From Acanthochromis polyacanthus (taxonomy: Eukaryota > Chordata > Actinopteri > Pomacentridae), in NCBI RefSeq assembly GCF_021347895.1, contig NC_067129.1:29487690-29551689 (forward strand): a DNA stretch of 64,000 nucleotides. The letters are read 5' to 3'. The notes below the pieces were generated by a model. The model was not told where the DNA came from. It ran no database searches and was given only the letters and a program-made list of their open reading frames with translations. A program made the translations under genes and the position numbers. Of this stretch, positions 11,192 to 22,074 are shown piece by piece (position 1 is the first letter of the stretch; every line of letters starts with the position of its first letter).

Positions 11192-11599
11192 CCCCAATTT
11201 GCATAGGAATTTCAAGAATGTCCGGCGGCCGGCGGCCGCAAACGCGATCACACAAGCAGTATACGCCGATGGACAGCTTAGATCGTCATGAATCCGCTGG
11301 TATAAACCACTTTCAGCTGTGATTACCACAGCGGGTTTCGTTGTGAGCAACACGAAAAACATTTCGTGGTGAGCGGCACGAAAAACATGACGAAATCGTG
11401 TTGGTGCGCACGAAAAAGAAACAAAAAATTTACGTAACAGTTTCACGAATCCCCGTGAGACCGTGTTGGTCCCAAGCAACAGCGATCAGCTGTAAAAGCT
11501 CCGCTGCTCGCAGTATCCCCCCCCGCTCGCGGAATCGGACAGCTGTTCGATTGTTTACAAACATTTTGGCCCGAAGCCACATCTACTTGCCGACCCCTG
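10592..11599. mobile_element. hAT-type non-autonomous element 1
   Basis: Inverted ends CAGTGGTCGGCAAC and, reverse-complemented, CAGGGGTCGGCAAG. The 8-bp flanks are CTCTAGAG (10584-10591) and CTCTAGGG (11600-11607), as expected for hAT. The sub-terminal GCGGGCCAAAAC pairs with TTTTGGCCCG near the other end. No transposase frame is left. A second element occupies 10882-11463 inside it. Confidence 0.8.
10882..11463. mobile_element. Element with ~100-bp terminal inverted repeats nested in hAT element 1
   Basis: The left arm (10882-10984) and right arm (11360-11463) are near-perfect inverted copies: GGATTCGTGAAACTGT, TGCGCACCAACACGATTTCG and TGTTTTTCGTGCCGCTCACC occur in opposite orientation at the two ends. 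The interior holds a telomere-like CCTAACCATAACC stretch (11113-11142) and a 34-T run (near 11158-11191). Family and target duplication could not be fixed. It would fold into a long hairpin. Confidence 0.7.
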
Positions 11600-11607
11600 C
11601 TCTAGGG

Positions 11608-11758
11608 CAGTGGTTCTCAACCCTGTTCCTCAGGACCCCATGTCCTGCATGTTTTAGATGCTTTCCTGCTCCAACACACCTGACTCAAATGATCAGCTCG
11701 TTATCAGGCTTCTGCAGAGGTTTGATGACGAGCTGATCATTTGAATTGAGAACCACTG
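11608..11758. mobile_element. hAT-type MITE 2 (151 bp)
   Basis: Ends CAGTGGTTCTCAACC and GAGAACCACTG. Flanked on both sides by CTCTAGGG (11600-11607, 11759-11766), the left copy being shared with hAT element 1. Internally ATGATCAGCTCGTTATCA pairs with the inverse GACGAGCTGATCATTTGA. Confidence 0.85.
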
Positions 11759-11944
11759 CTCTAGGGGCTCTCCTGGGTCAGTCTGTATCTGGAATCACGA
11801 GTAACTTTGAATCATTTCCAGTTGTAGTCTTCCGGTTTAGTTTTGTAGTTCAAGAACCTGTATTTCTCTGTAAATAACAACCTTTATTTTGACTCGTTCA
11901 TCTCCATCTCTTTCCTGCCTCTAAACTTTACAGAAACCGTAACA

Positions 11945-12130
11945 CCTTGTTCTCAACAGCAACCTCCAATTATCCTCTAAAAAATGGCCCTGAAACATTC
12001 TCTATTCACTTTTAACCTGGTAGGAACATTCTCAGAAATAATAAATGTCCTTAAAATGTTCTTTCAACATTAGATTGGAGAACTTGTAGATAGTGTTAGT
12101 CAGCGTTATCGGAACGTTTCCTAATAGCTG
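11945..12130 (-). repeat. 212-bp family, block C right part
   Basis: Contains AGGAACATTCTCAGAAATAA, ATCGGAACGTTTCCTAATAG; matches 15760-15850. Confidence 0.6.
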
Positions 12131-12159
12131 AGTTTTCATTCATTTACATCTTTACTTGG

Positions 12160-12405
12160 TTGGTAGCTTTAGGCACCGAAACGCCTCCTAAATCACACAT
12201 ATTGGTTTATAATCTCAATCTGACCTTCTCCCAACTACAACATCTACCCAAAGATCAGACAGAATCTTGCATGTTCTGCTGCTCTGCTGGTGTCACTTCT
12301 CCTGATGTCAGTAAACATTACTCTCAACCCAAATCATCTAAATCTCCAGTGTGCTTTTCTGAGTCTGTCTCGACCTCCCTGAACTTCCACAACTGTAGAC
12401 TTCTT
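12160..12405 (+). repeat. Dispersed repeat R1, copy 2
   Basis: TTTATAATCTCAATCTGACC, CAAAGATCAGACAGAATCTT, CATCTAAATCTCCAGTGT, GAACTTCCACAACTG. Aligns to copies at 10140 and 59345. Confidence 0.7.
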
Positions 12406-12429
12406 ACTGAAAATACTTGAAATATTCCA

Positions 12430-13990
12430 AAATACAAGAGTATTATAGATGTTCTTTCGAGCTGTTGAAGGAAGACTTGAACACTACAGTGGCAGTAACA
12501 GCCTTCAGCCATCTGAAATGTCAGCGGGTGTTCAGTGTTTAGGAGGCGAGTCGGAGGAAGGTGTTTAATCCTGATGATGTTTGTCAGTATCTGAGTGCGT
12601 CCCAAACACGGTGAAGGTCGATGTAAGCCATCATAACTGGTGTTTCCTGATGTCTGTACTGTTGTCTGACACTGAAAGCCTCCCGATGACATTTCTGTTA
12701 ATCCTGATGATGACATTTTGAACTAAGAAAGGAAGGAACCAGGAAACATCAAAGGTAAATCCAGTTCTACTGTCTGAAAAGGTGACTTTTCTTTTAAAAT
12801 AATGAACTGCATTGATTGTCACATCGAAAAATCACATCCATCTGACTCATCCGAGGCTCAAATCGCTAAGAAGCGTCTCAATCAAATCTGAACCAGGGTG
12901 AAAGAGAGACTTGTCTAACCGTAACTTCAAGAATTCTGCAATACTTTTCTTTTTTGACAGAAAAAAAAACACTCTAAAGATCGTGTCAATCAGCCCACAC
13001 GCCTCTCGTTTCACAGAAAGAAACTGTGGAATAAAAAAAGTGACACTTTTGCAAAAGAAGCATAAAAATAACAGAATGAAAGCCTTCCCGTTTGAAGGAA
13101 CGCTCAGATTTCAAGTGTCACACAACACATGACAAGCACAGATACGAGTGAATTCAGAGGGAAATAATCCCCCCGATGTTCCCCGTTAGGTTTGATTCTG
13201 ACTCACAACGGCACCGCTCTGCATGAGAAAGTTAGGAATGTTTTTTGTTGAAAAGTCTGCCTTTCTATTAAGACCACCGCACAGTTTTTACGTTGTTTTT
13301 TTTTTTTTGAAACTCCGGAGACGCCTCCTCCTCCTCCTCCTGGCCTTCAGCAGAGCTCCACAGAACACAGGAAGCCAGCAGGCAGCAGAAGGACAGAACC
13401 TGCAGAGGTGTAAAATCAATGACTGCGGCTCTCCTCCACGGTTCTCCTTCTCTTTTTCACACGCTTTATTCCATTTTTCACTATCATGAACCATATCTGA
13501 ATAGAATAACAATCCTTAAAGGCACCAAACTCAAAATGACAGGTTTCCAGTCCTACTTTTAGCTGTAATGTTGTGAAATTCATCCGAGCTGCCCAACGAC
13601 AAATCAGCACCGACACGGCTCTTCTTCTTAGATTAAAAATCCCTCGGTGAGTTCAGGTGAGCTTTGATCCATGAAACTCCAGACAATCGTATTTCCAGCT
13701 TCCTCATTCATTACTAATGATGTGTCATCCCTCTTTGAATGCAGGGCAAAGCAGGATTTTAATTAAATTTTAAACAAAAGGCCATAATAAAGACTTTAAG
13801 TACATACAGGAGCTGGATGCTCTATTAAACAGAAATGAAATCGACATTAAACAGATGTTGTTAATGTGCACATTCCTGTTGCAGTCTAATAGTAAAAGTA
13901 GTTCTTACACCTTAAATATATCATAAAAAGTGAAGTCCATCCAATCTCCTATTGTAGGTATTTCTGCTCTGAATCACTTTCCAGTAATGA
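12430..13990. other. Unique intergenic DNA
   Basis: No gene recognised. Contains a T10 run near 13300 followed by a CTCCTCCTCC patch (13325-13340). Short frames show no domains. Confidence 0.45.
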
Positions 13991-14434
13991 CTTTCTATTA
14001 TGTCTGCTACAAGGTCTCTAGTTTAAATGGAATTGCCACCAAAGTACCTTTTTGCAAAATCTTATGAACCTTCTGCCAGAAAGAAATGAATAACAGACAA
14101 GACCAAAACACACGATAATGACTCACCTTGAAAAGGAGTCCGCATTGTCTCCAGCTGAAGAAGTGAAATATCTCACATTTTAATAATTTGCTTTTAAAAT
14201 TCAGCCAAACTCTAAAAGTAATGTACTTCTTCCCCCCAAAAAAGAGACAAATAGTCAAATCTGACTCTTTTTTGGAGCCCCAAGTAAACAATGAGTGTTA
14301 GCAGCAGACGAATGTGAACAGAATTTCTTTATCACTGCAGATCTGAAGCCAAATGTGAAAACTTTTGTGCATACAGTCTTGATTTTTTAAAATGCACTCA
14401 TTAAATAAATGTATCAGAGTGTAATCATGTGATG

Positions 14435-15380
14435 ATGTCATGTAGAGTTGGGTTTCATCTGCATAAGCGCGATAGCTGATGTTCTAATCCAGGGAACAGG
14501 GACGTGTTGGTAGTTTGCTACTTAAACATTTGCTTTATGTTTTCATTCTTTTTAGTGGTTGTTAGATGGAACAATGTCAGAACTAAACTGTATTTTCATT
14601 ATCAGGAAGTCTACGTGAAGAAAACTGCCACCCCTGCTTAGTTCTGATCTACTAAACACCAATTAAACCTAAATCCCAGATCACCTGAAGTTCCTACAGG
14701 CCTCATGATTCAAACCAGAGATTTATCCAGGCCCGACAACATTTATTTGTTTTTGATTTATTCTAAAATCTGCCTTTTGACACATGGGAAAGTGGCACAG
14801 TGATCTAAGGACCGGAGATCTGGGTTCTTGGTGATTTTTTAAATAGAATTTATACATTGCAGTGGTGTTCTCTACTAAAAATAAACAGCTGAAGTTCTCT
14901 TGTATCTTGTCTGGACAGAAATCTTATCAGTCTTGCTGTGTTTTAAAGATGGTAGCAAACTGGCTTGTAATTTTTTTGTGGCTGTTAAAATTTGGGTCCA
15001 ACTTCTTTTTTGCACCGGAATTTTCAACTTCATTTGTGAACTTTAGTGTCTTAAATTGAAGTTTAGAGCTGACTTCTTTGTTAGGGGCCAAAAATGAGAC
15101 ATTTCTGAATTCGGATTTAGAAACCTTTTGCACATCTAATCATGGATTTGTGTTAAATAGACTTATTAAGTGAATGCATTAGACTGTAATGAGGTGAGTC
15201 TGTTATGTAGAGGTGGGTTTCATCTGCATCAGTTGATGTTCTAATATGGGGAACAGGGATGGGTTGGTAGCTCGTTATTTTAACATTTGCTTTACTTTTG
15301 ATTATATATTTCTTTCTTTAGTCGTTGTTAGATGGAACGACCTCAGAACTGAACTCTATTTCATTTTCAGAAAGTCCACA
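14435..15380. repeat. Local direct duplication, two copies about 750 bp apart
   Basis: 14450-14620 and 15200-15385 share GGTTTCATCTGCAT, GGGAACAGGGA, AACATTTGCTTTA, GTTGTTAGATGGAAC and AAGAAAACT in the same order. No coding potential. Confidence 0.65.
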
Positions 15381-15479
15381 TAAAGAAAACTTTCATCCAG
15401 GAGTCCTTGGTTTGTGACCCGAGTGGAACCATTGTTCTTAGACTTAATAAATAAAAAGTGATAAACTTCTTTTGAAAAT

Positions 15480-15850
15480 TGGTTTGAGAATGTTTTTGTT
15501 TTGTTATCAATAAACATAATGAGAATGTTTTTATAGAAGAAAGTTCTTTTCTTTAACCACATCGATAAAACATCCTGAAAACATTCTAATCAAAATGTTC
15601 CACCTTTGTTCATACATCAAAGCACAGGAACATTTAATAAAAATCATCTGAGGCCCAGAGAACATCTGGACATTCAACAAGATACAACAAACAGTTTTTG
15701 AATGTTGGATTGAGAACGTTCTTCCTTTGCTACCACAGAACATAATCCTTGGTCCCAACAGGGATAAATGTCCTTAAAACTTTCTTTTAATATTAGATTA
15801 AAACTTGTAGATAACGTTGGTCCATGTTGTAGGAGCGTTTCCTACTAGCT
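15480..15850 (-). repeat. 212-bp GAAnnTTC family, block D
   Basis: Contains TTGAATGTTGGATTGAGAAC, GTTCTTCCTTTGCTACCACA and ACATAATCCTTGGTCCCAAC. The last is the uninterrupted counterpart of the site occupied by solo LTR 2. Confidence 0.7.
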
Positions 15851-16955
15851 GGGTTTTCACTACTTTACATCTTTACTTGCTGTTTGGTAGTTTTAGACAT
15901 TGAAACTCCTCCTAAATCACACTTTAGTTGACACTTTCATAACAACAGCTTCTTGTTTAAAGCTTGGTTAACTTTAAGCATTGAAATTTCTTAATGTTAA
16001 GGAAAAAAACATGACTTTGGTTAAAATACAGCTTTTTTACAGTTTAGTCCATTTAATATAATATCAATTGGTTGTAAAGTAGTGACAGTAGAGCAAGTAC
16101 ATAAATAGTTAAAATTCCATAAAATGTAATGCAGAATGTGGTTTTGTGAGATAGGAAACATCCTTTTTGTCTGAAGAAACTTCATATTTAAGATGACTGA
16201 GCATTTTACACTGCAAAAAATCTCAAGTGAAGTCAATAGATTGTGTTGTTTTGTCCTGTAATCCCTAATCTGAGGCTCTAAAATCATCATTCATGGTAAT
16301 TTTATACATAAAATGGCATCATTTACAAAACACATGCACACAGGTTAATATATGCTTTAATATTTTTTCACATTTTGTTGTGATTTTTTTTAGTTTTCCA
16401 TGTCAGGGTTTTGATTATGAACCAATGAGGAAACTTGTAACTGGATACATTTTACTCAGTGTCATAAAACAACCATTTTATTCTCTCTTTAAGCAACAAA
16501 CACATCAGTTTTCCTTTAAAGTGCACAGAAATATTTTTGAATTTGTGGTGATTCTTGGATATGTGACAAACATCGGCACAAATGAGGACCCATCGTACAT
16601 CCAAGTTCAACTTTGGCTTTAACAGTGAATAATCCAGATCAGTGCACTAAAACAGTTCAGCGGCTGAATCCAGAAATGATCTCCGGCTGAGTCCCGTCCT
16701 CAGCGAACAGCCGGCAGCTTCCACAAGAACATCTCTGACGGGAGGATCCATCTTAAATTCATGAGGACCGCCACTAATATTTAATATTTCAGGACGTAAA
16801 AACAGGAGACGGCTCGTGCTGCGAGCTGTTTGTATGCTTGTAAACACTTAGAATTTATGGAGAGAAAAGCCTCGATGTGACGGATTATTGAGAAGCTGTC
16901 AGGAGATGTTTCCACTCGTACCTATTAGGCCATCTATTTTTCATCACAGAGCGGC
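15851..16955. other. Unique intergenic DNA
   Basis: AT-rich. The stretch 16660-16950 is non-repetitive and of higher GC but has no recognisable exon. Confidence 0.45.
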
Positions 16956-18332
16956 TCAACGGCAAACAGATGTAGCGTTTTCTCTGCAACAGAGACGGAG
17001 TTTGTTCATGAGAAATCCAACTTTTGTGTGTTTTTCCCGCTTCTTTAATCTATGACCACTATTCTTAAATGTTCTAATTGAAATAATGATGGTTTTCAAT
17101 CGTATTCGATGCAAAAGTGAAGTCAAACCGTCACCCACTGGAGGATTTATATATCTCATCTGGAACACTGAAATGACAGGTAGATTTATTTAGGTTTGCT
17201 GTTTAGTTAGTGGACTTTTAGCACTGTGGTTCAACTCTTGTTGTGTTGTTGCATTCTATTTTATGCAGAAATGTGTTTTTTAAAGGTTCCATTTGTGTTT
17301 TTCCCACATCTGTACTGCTTTTTTTAAACAATGGCCGATTTTCTTAAATGTTCTAATTGAAATATTGACGGTTTTCAATCATATTTGATGCAATGATTCC
17401 TGGATGAATGATCCCACTTAATTTTCTATTCTTATTGCCACACCAAGGGGCCATTTTTTTGTGAAAACCTTGTAAAAGTTGTAAAATAATGGTAGTAACC
17501 TTATATTTTTCCGATTCAACGTACTACAACGGCATGGAAACGACATCAGAAACTCAGTTCCTTCAAGGTTTAATGACCTTTACGAATAAACTTGACTTCG
17601 ATTCAATAAAGTTAATACAGATTCGCAAAAATAAGTCCTGAAATATTGATTATACCTGCTACCACATGTAGAAGAAAAGAGAAAGCATTACTAAATCCCA
17701 AATTCTAGATTTCCTTTAAACCCACTGAAGAAATTACATATCTCATCTGGCCCGTGAACACTGAAGAAAAATGGGTAGATTTATTTAGATTTTTTCTTTT
17801 TAGTCACTGGATTTTTAGCGCTTTGGTTCAACTCTTGCTGTGCTGTGGCTTTCTATTTCATGCAGAAATGTGTTTTTTAAAGGCCCCATTTGTGTTTTTC
17901 CCACTGCTAAACTGCTTCTTTAATTTATGACTGATGTTCTTAAATGTTCTAATTGAAATAATGATGGTTTTCAATCATATTTGATGCAAAAATAAAGTGA
18001 AAAACTCATCCAAAAAACCAAAACATACAATGTTAAAAACAAACACATCTTGTTGGATTTCTTGCTGACTCCACTGAATTTATCATCCTTAAGGTCCTTA
18101 CACACCGGGTGCGTTTTTTACGTGTGTTTATTTCAGACGTCAATATTTTTTTCGAACCTGTATCCTGTCAATACACGCGTTCACATCGGCAACGTTTTCT
18201 CGCTCAGCGATTTTGCGGCATTTATTTTTTCGCATCACGGTCGATTTTTCTAAAGTTTCGCATTCTTTGTGACCACTTCTGACCAATCAGATTGCGTGTT
18301 GTTGCGACGTCCCATTCACCGGCATATCCAAC

Positions 18333-18449
18333 ATGGCTGACCAGCTAATTGTTTACATGTCGGAGAACCGAGTGCTCTTTGACAAAAAGCACAAAAGTTA
18401 CAAAGATGCACGGGCTCTGTGGAGAGCTCCACTCCAGCTGCTGCTGTGA
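18333..18449 (+). pseudogene. N-terminal fragment of a MADF/Myb-like protein in the Harbinger element
   Basis: 38 codons: MADQLIVYMSENRVLFDKKH, then KSYKDARALW. It resembles the start of MADF/SANT-like DNA-binding proteins that accompany Harbinger transposases (L-I-x-x-V/M then Y/F-D-x-x-x-x-x-Y-K-D). The frame then runs into unrelated sequence and stops, consistent with the internal deletion. The second half of the domain is absent, so it should not fold. Confidence 0.55.
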
Positions 18450-18469
18450 CAGGTCAGTGACACCGGATT

Positions 18470-18652
18470 TCTGCTTACAATCGGTGATCTCTGAGATTCA
18501 GACATGTGTAGGCTTTTAAGCTCCTGAACCAAGCACTGGAACTCACCAAGTTCTCTTTTTTTTGTAGTATTGGGTGCACCCATTTCTTTTTTCTTTTTTG
18601 AAACTAAAACGAGTAGCAGTTCGCCATCGCTTGAAGTTGAAGTAGACTCCAT
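18470..18652 (-). pseudogene. N-terminal fragment of a Harbinger transposase
   Basis: Minus frame from the ATG at 18650-18652: an acidic Ser-rich start (MESTSTSSDGELLLVLV), a KKKK run, then ELGEFQCLVQELK. This order (SSSDEEL-L(n), basic run, G-E-F-x-x-L-V-x-E-L) is what I recall of HARBI1-like transposase N-termini. The DDE catalytic region is absent. Assignment is by eye. Confidence 0.5.
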
Positions 18653-19275
18653 TTTCGACTGCTCGCTTCCTCCTGGGACGCGTCTTCCTCCCCTTTGGAA
18701 AGTCGCAAAAACGCATCGTACCTGATATGTATGGACAGGTGCGTCAAAACCAGCATCTGAATATTTCGCAATTTCACATCGTTTATTCGCATCGCTCCCA
18801 GTGTGTAAGGACCTTTATTGCCACACCAATGGGCCATTTTTTGTAAAAAAAAAACTTGAAAAACTTGTAGAAAACTGATAAAAATAATGGTTTAAGGTAT
18901 TACGAGTACACATAACGGCATCACAAATGACTCCACTCAGTTACCTCAAGATTTAATCAGCTTTAGAAATATATTTTATTTCGATTTCATGATAAAATTA
19001 ATACAGATTAACAAAAATAAATCCTTAAAATATTGAATATACCTGCAACCTCATGTCCAAGAAAAGAAGAAGCATCACTACACTCCAACAAATCTTATAA
19101 TGCTTGTTTGTCGTACATTTACCAAGTATAAATAAGCAAATTTAAGTAAATAAAGTGGCAGTTTTGTTGGTTTTATATGTTGAATTTGAACCAAATATCA
19201 CGTCTGATATTCAGTTTTTCCTGTCGGCATCTGTTGCCGTTTTCTGTCGTCACGTCGAGTGTTTTCCGTTTTCTC

Positions 19276-20260
19276 CACTTCCTGTGAAGGATTCCAGGTC
19301 GTTACAGGAGCAGATGGAACAGGGGAAGCTGCACCAACTTCTTTCTCTTTTTGCAGAAAGTCGAGTGCTGTTATTTACCTCCGTCCAGCTTCGACGTCCA
19401 CATTCCAGCTTGGTTAATGTCACGCTAATGATCCAAGCCCATTTCCACCAAATTAAAATTCATTTGCACGAGGCTTAAGTGCATCTGGCGGATACATTTC
19501 CATAAGCCCGATGGGGGCTTAGGGGCAGCACTTGAGGCGTTACTGCGCTTGTAATAACCGAATTAAAATTTTATTAGAAGCAGCTAATTTCAAGTGAAGG
19601 AAATTACTCTGACAAGTCGGAGAGTTTTTGGGGAGCGGAGGCCTATTAGAGGCTTTTCACTCTCCAGATCCACGCCGCTGAACAAGTTTCTGAAGGTTAC
19701 TTTATCAGCGAGTGTGTGTTTGAATTACTGTCAGCCAGAAAAAAACGCTGCACGAAGGATTAACAAACGTTACGAGGCGGATGAAACTGATCTGAGGTCG
19801 TGTTTACGGCAGATTAAAACATTATCATGGTGCGTCGCTGCACACTTCGCATGAGTTTGGACAACTTAAACCTACACTTACCAACACGTGCCACAGAATT
19901 AAATCTACGATATGAAAAGTTCACATGGCACTGACACAGTTAGAATGAATCCTGACCTACTTCTGCTGCTACACAGTGCAATTTCACTTTTATTTTATTA
20001 TTTTTTTGTCATGACAATTATGCTGCTCACCCAACAAGCTGCGAAACAGCCTTTCATTGTGGTTTAATAGTGACACTACACTGCAAAAACTCCAAATCTT
20101 AACAAGTCTGTTTGTCTTGTTTTTAGTCAGAATGTCTCATCCCGTTTGATTTAAGATAAATTTACTTCAGAAGAGACATTTCAGCAGATGGAGGGACTTG
20201 TTTTAAGACGATGCATCTTAAATGTCTTGTTAAGTCAAACAATCTTGAAATGATCTTGTT
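19276..20260. other. Unique DNA, possible conserved noncoding stretch
   Basis: 19430-19730 is non-repetitive, of even composition, and rich in homeodomain-like AT cores (CACGCTAATGATCC, CCAAATTAAAATTC, CCGAATTAAAATTT, AGCTAATTTC). No coding frame is convincing. Could be a regulatory element. Confidence 0.3.
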
Positions 20261-20264
20261 TTAA

Positions 20265-20809
20265 CCCTCTTGTCATCCTGCAGGTTAAATTGACCCGTTT
20301 TAAAGTTTAAAAATGTGTAAAATATATATATATTTTCACAGTGAAAATTTCCACATTTTCAACATTTTTTGGGAAGTTTTTTTTTTTTTACATTTTTTGG
20401 GAGAAAAAAAATGTTTCTTTAAGAGCATTTGGAAAAAAATCAACCAAAATCCAGCGGATTTCACTGAATTTTACTTGATTTTTTTCCCAAATGCTCTTAA
20501 AGAAAATATTAGAACTTTTACTGATATATATGGAATCACTTTAGATATTTTTAGGCTTTTTTGGAAGATTTTTATAAATTTTTTGAAAATATTTACAATT
20601 TTTAGATTTTTTTTCTTTTTTAATTTTTATTCCTTGCAAAATTTAGGGATTTTAAAAAAAACTTTTAAGGGAAACTTTTGAGGAATTTTCTTTTTGATGA
20701 TTTTGCAAATTTTTATAAATTTAGGGAATTTTTTTGCTGGATTTTTGGATTTTTTTTTCAGACAAGGAAACAATATTTTTTGGTGCCATAAATGAAGACA
20801 ACTGGAGGG
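20265..20809. mobile_element. TTAA-flanked MITE 1 (piggyBac-type), with internal hairpin
   Basis: Flanked by TTAA at 20261-20264 and 20810-20813. Ends CCCTCTTGTCATCC and, reverse-complemented, CCCTCCAGTTGTCTTC. The TTAA target plus CCC-starting inverted ends fits piggyBac-type non-autonomous elements. Inside, 20414-20443 and 20475-20505 are inverted copies (AAGAGCATTTGG versus CCAAATGCTCTT), giving a 30-bp stem with a loop of about 31 nt. Confidence 0.7.
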
Positions 20810-20813
20810 TTAA

Positions 20814-21685
20814 GACACCTAAGCTTGACAATCCTCATAAAATAGAGCTTAAAATAAATTTTCACAGCTAATTTTAAGATCTCATTATTCTAAATATCAT
20901 CTCTTATTTTAAGAAATCTTACCAAGACATTTTTCACTTGTTCTACTGGCAGATTTTTTTCACTTATTTCAAGGTAAAAGTTCTTTGTAACAAGTTTTTT
21001 TTCTTGTATTTTTTCCAGTGTAAAGATGTATTCTATACTATATTACAGTTTTTTGTTTGTTTGTTTTTTTAAGTGCTATTTTACTGATGATATTAACCAT
21101 TTATCTGCTAAATATGGAGATATTCCCTTCAAGACTTGAATTATTTAATCATATATGTATAAGAAGAATGGTAAAATGAATTTGAAATGTCTCCATGAAG
21201 CACTTCTGGAGTTTTATTACTACCACTAGGGTAGCTCTGCCTTGATTTTCATATTAACATAGTGAAAGTTCATTGAATAGATGATGTGTAAACTCTATAG
21301 TCATAGGTGACATTGGTTTATGAGTTAAAAAGTCCTTAAGAAGGCTGATTTTTGCATCATTTTCTTCACACCAATCTGTGGATCAATGTTTGAAGAGTCA
21401 TTACTTCAGAAATGAAGTAGCTGGAGTTTTTTTTTTCATTGATATAGAGAATAAACTTTCACAAAATTGCTTATGGAACCACTTTTCTAGCACTAAGATG
21501 AGGAAAATCCTAATTTTTCATTTAGCGCATTAACAATATTCTATAATTCTTCCAGCTGGGGCGCTATTGGAGTGGTTTCACCATCATACCTGCTCAATAA
21601 TTGTCTAAATATTGGTCATAAATGCAAAACACGGTTTCTTTGGTCTCTGACTGGCACCATACCCAGTTTTTAAACCTCCTATTGG
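20814..21685. other. AT-rich intergenic DNA
   Basis: No gene seen. 20090-20260 and 20814-21020 are the flanks into which MITE 1 inserted. Confidence 0.45.
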
Positions 21686-21689
21686 TGCC

Positions 21690-21995
21690 AATCATCACAG
21701 GAATAAAAAAAAATCAGCTTTTTAGGGTGAAAAATAAAAGGTTTGTATTTTTTAACCAAATTTGCACCATCATATATCTGATTTGTATTATTCTACCAAA
21801 GAAAGGTTGCACCATTGGAGACCACATGTAAAAATCAATGGACCTGCCAAATGTCAGCACTACAGCTACTTTATTTCTCAACTTATGACTCATCAAACAT
21901 TGATTCACTGACTGACGTGAAGAAATGATGCAAAAATGGACATGACAGACCCATTTTAAGAGTTTTTACATAAAAACACTTGTGACCAAACATTT
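21690..21995 (+). repeat. Local duplication T, copy 1
   Basis: Shares AGGGTGAAAAATAA, GCACCATCATATA, GGTTGCACCATTGGAGACCA, TCAAACATTGATTCACTGA and CAAACATTTTACA with 23400-23690. Confidence 0.7.
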
Positions 21996-22074
21996 TACAC
22001 GTTTTTTTTACATACCAAAAAATGAACAAAAACAACTTCTTATTTTTTTATCGTCCTTTTCTTTAGATTTTCTT

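Larger units (their letters stand above)
10515..11944 (+). mobile_element. Solo LTR 2, split by nested hAT insertions
   Basis: Starts TGTCAGGTATTACC and ends AAACCGTAACA. It is flanked by a perfect 5-bp duplication CCTTG (10510-10514 and 11945-11949). Removing the two hAT elements leaves about 255 bp (10515-10591 plus 11767-11944). A paralogous empty site appears in the same repeat family near 15740 (ACATAATCCTTGGTCCCAAC), against ACACAATCCTTG|LTR|CCTTGTTCTC here. No internal retroelement region is present. Confidence 0.75.
18092..18814. mobile_element. PIF/Harbinger-type deletion derivative (723 bp)
   Basis: Inverted ends AGGTCCTTACACACCGGGTG and, reverse-complemented, AGGTCCTTACACACTGGGAG. 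The 3-bp target duplication is TTA (18089-18091, 18815-18817), as in PIF/Harbinger. It contains the front of a MADF-like gene on the plus strand (18333-18449) and the front of a Harbinger-transposase-like gene on the minus strand (ATG at 18650-18652). The two start near opposite ends and converge, so the catalytic centre of both has been deleted. Confidence 0.8.
16960..19275 (+). repeat. Local tandem segmental repeat S, copies 1-2 (copy 2 split by a Harbinger element)
   Basis: Repeated blocks include TTCTTAAATGTTCTAATTGA, GATGGTTTTCAATCATATTT, TGCAGAAATGTGTTTTTTAA, ATTGCCACACCAA, ACAGATTAACAAAAATAA, ATATACCTGC and TGTTGCCGTTTTCTGTCGTC. A further copy is at 22075-22900. Copy 1 (near 17430-17450) and copy 3 (near 22420-22442) preserve the unoccupied site where the Harbinger element sits in copy 2. 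Confidence 0.75.
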
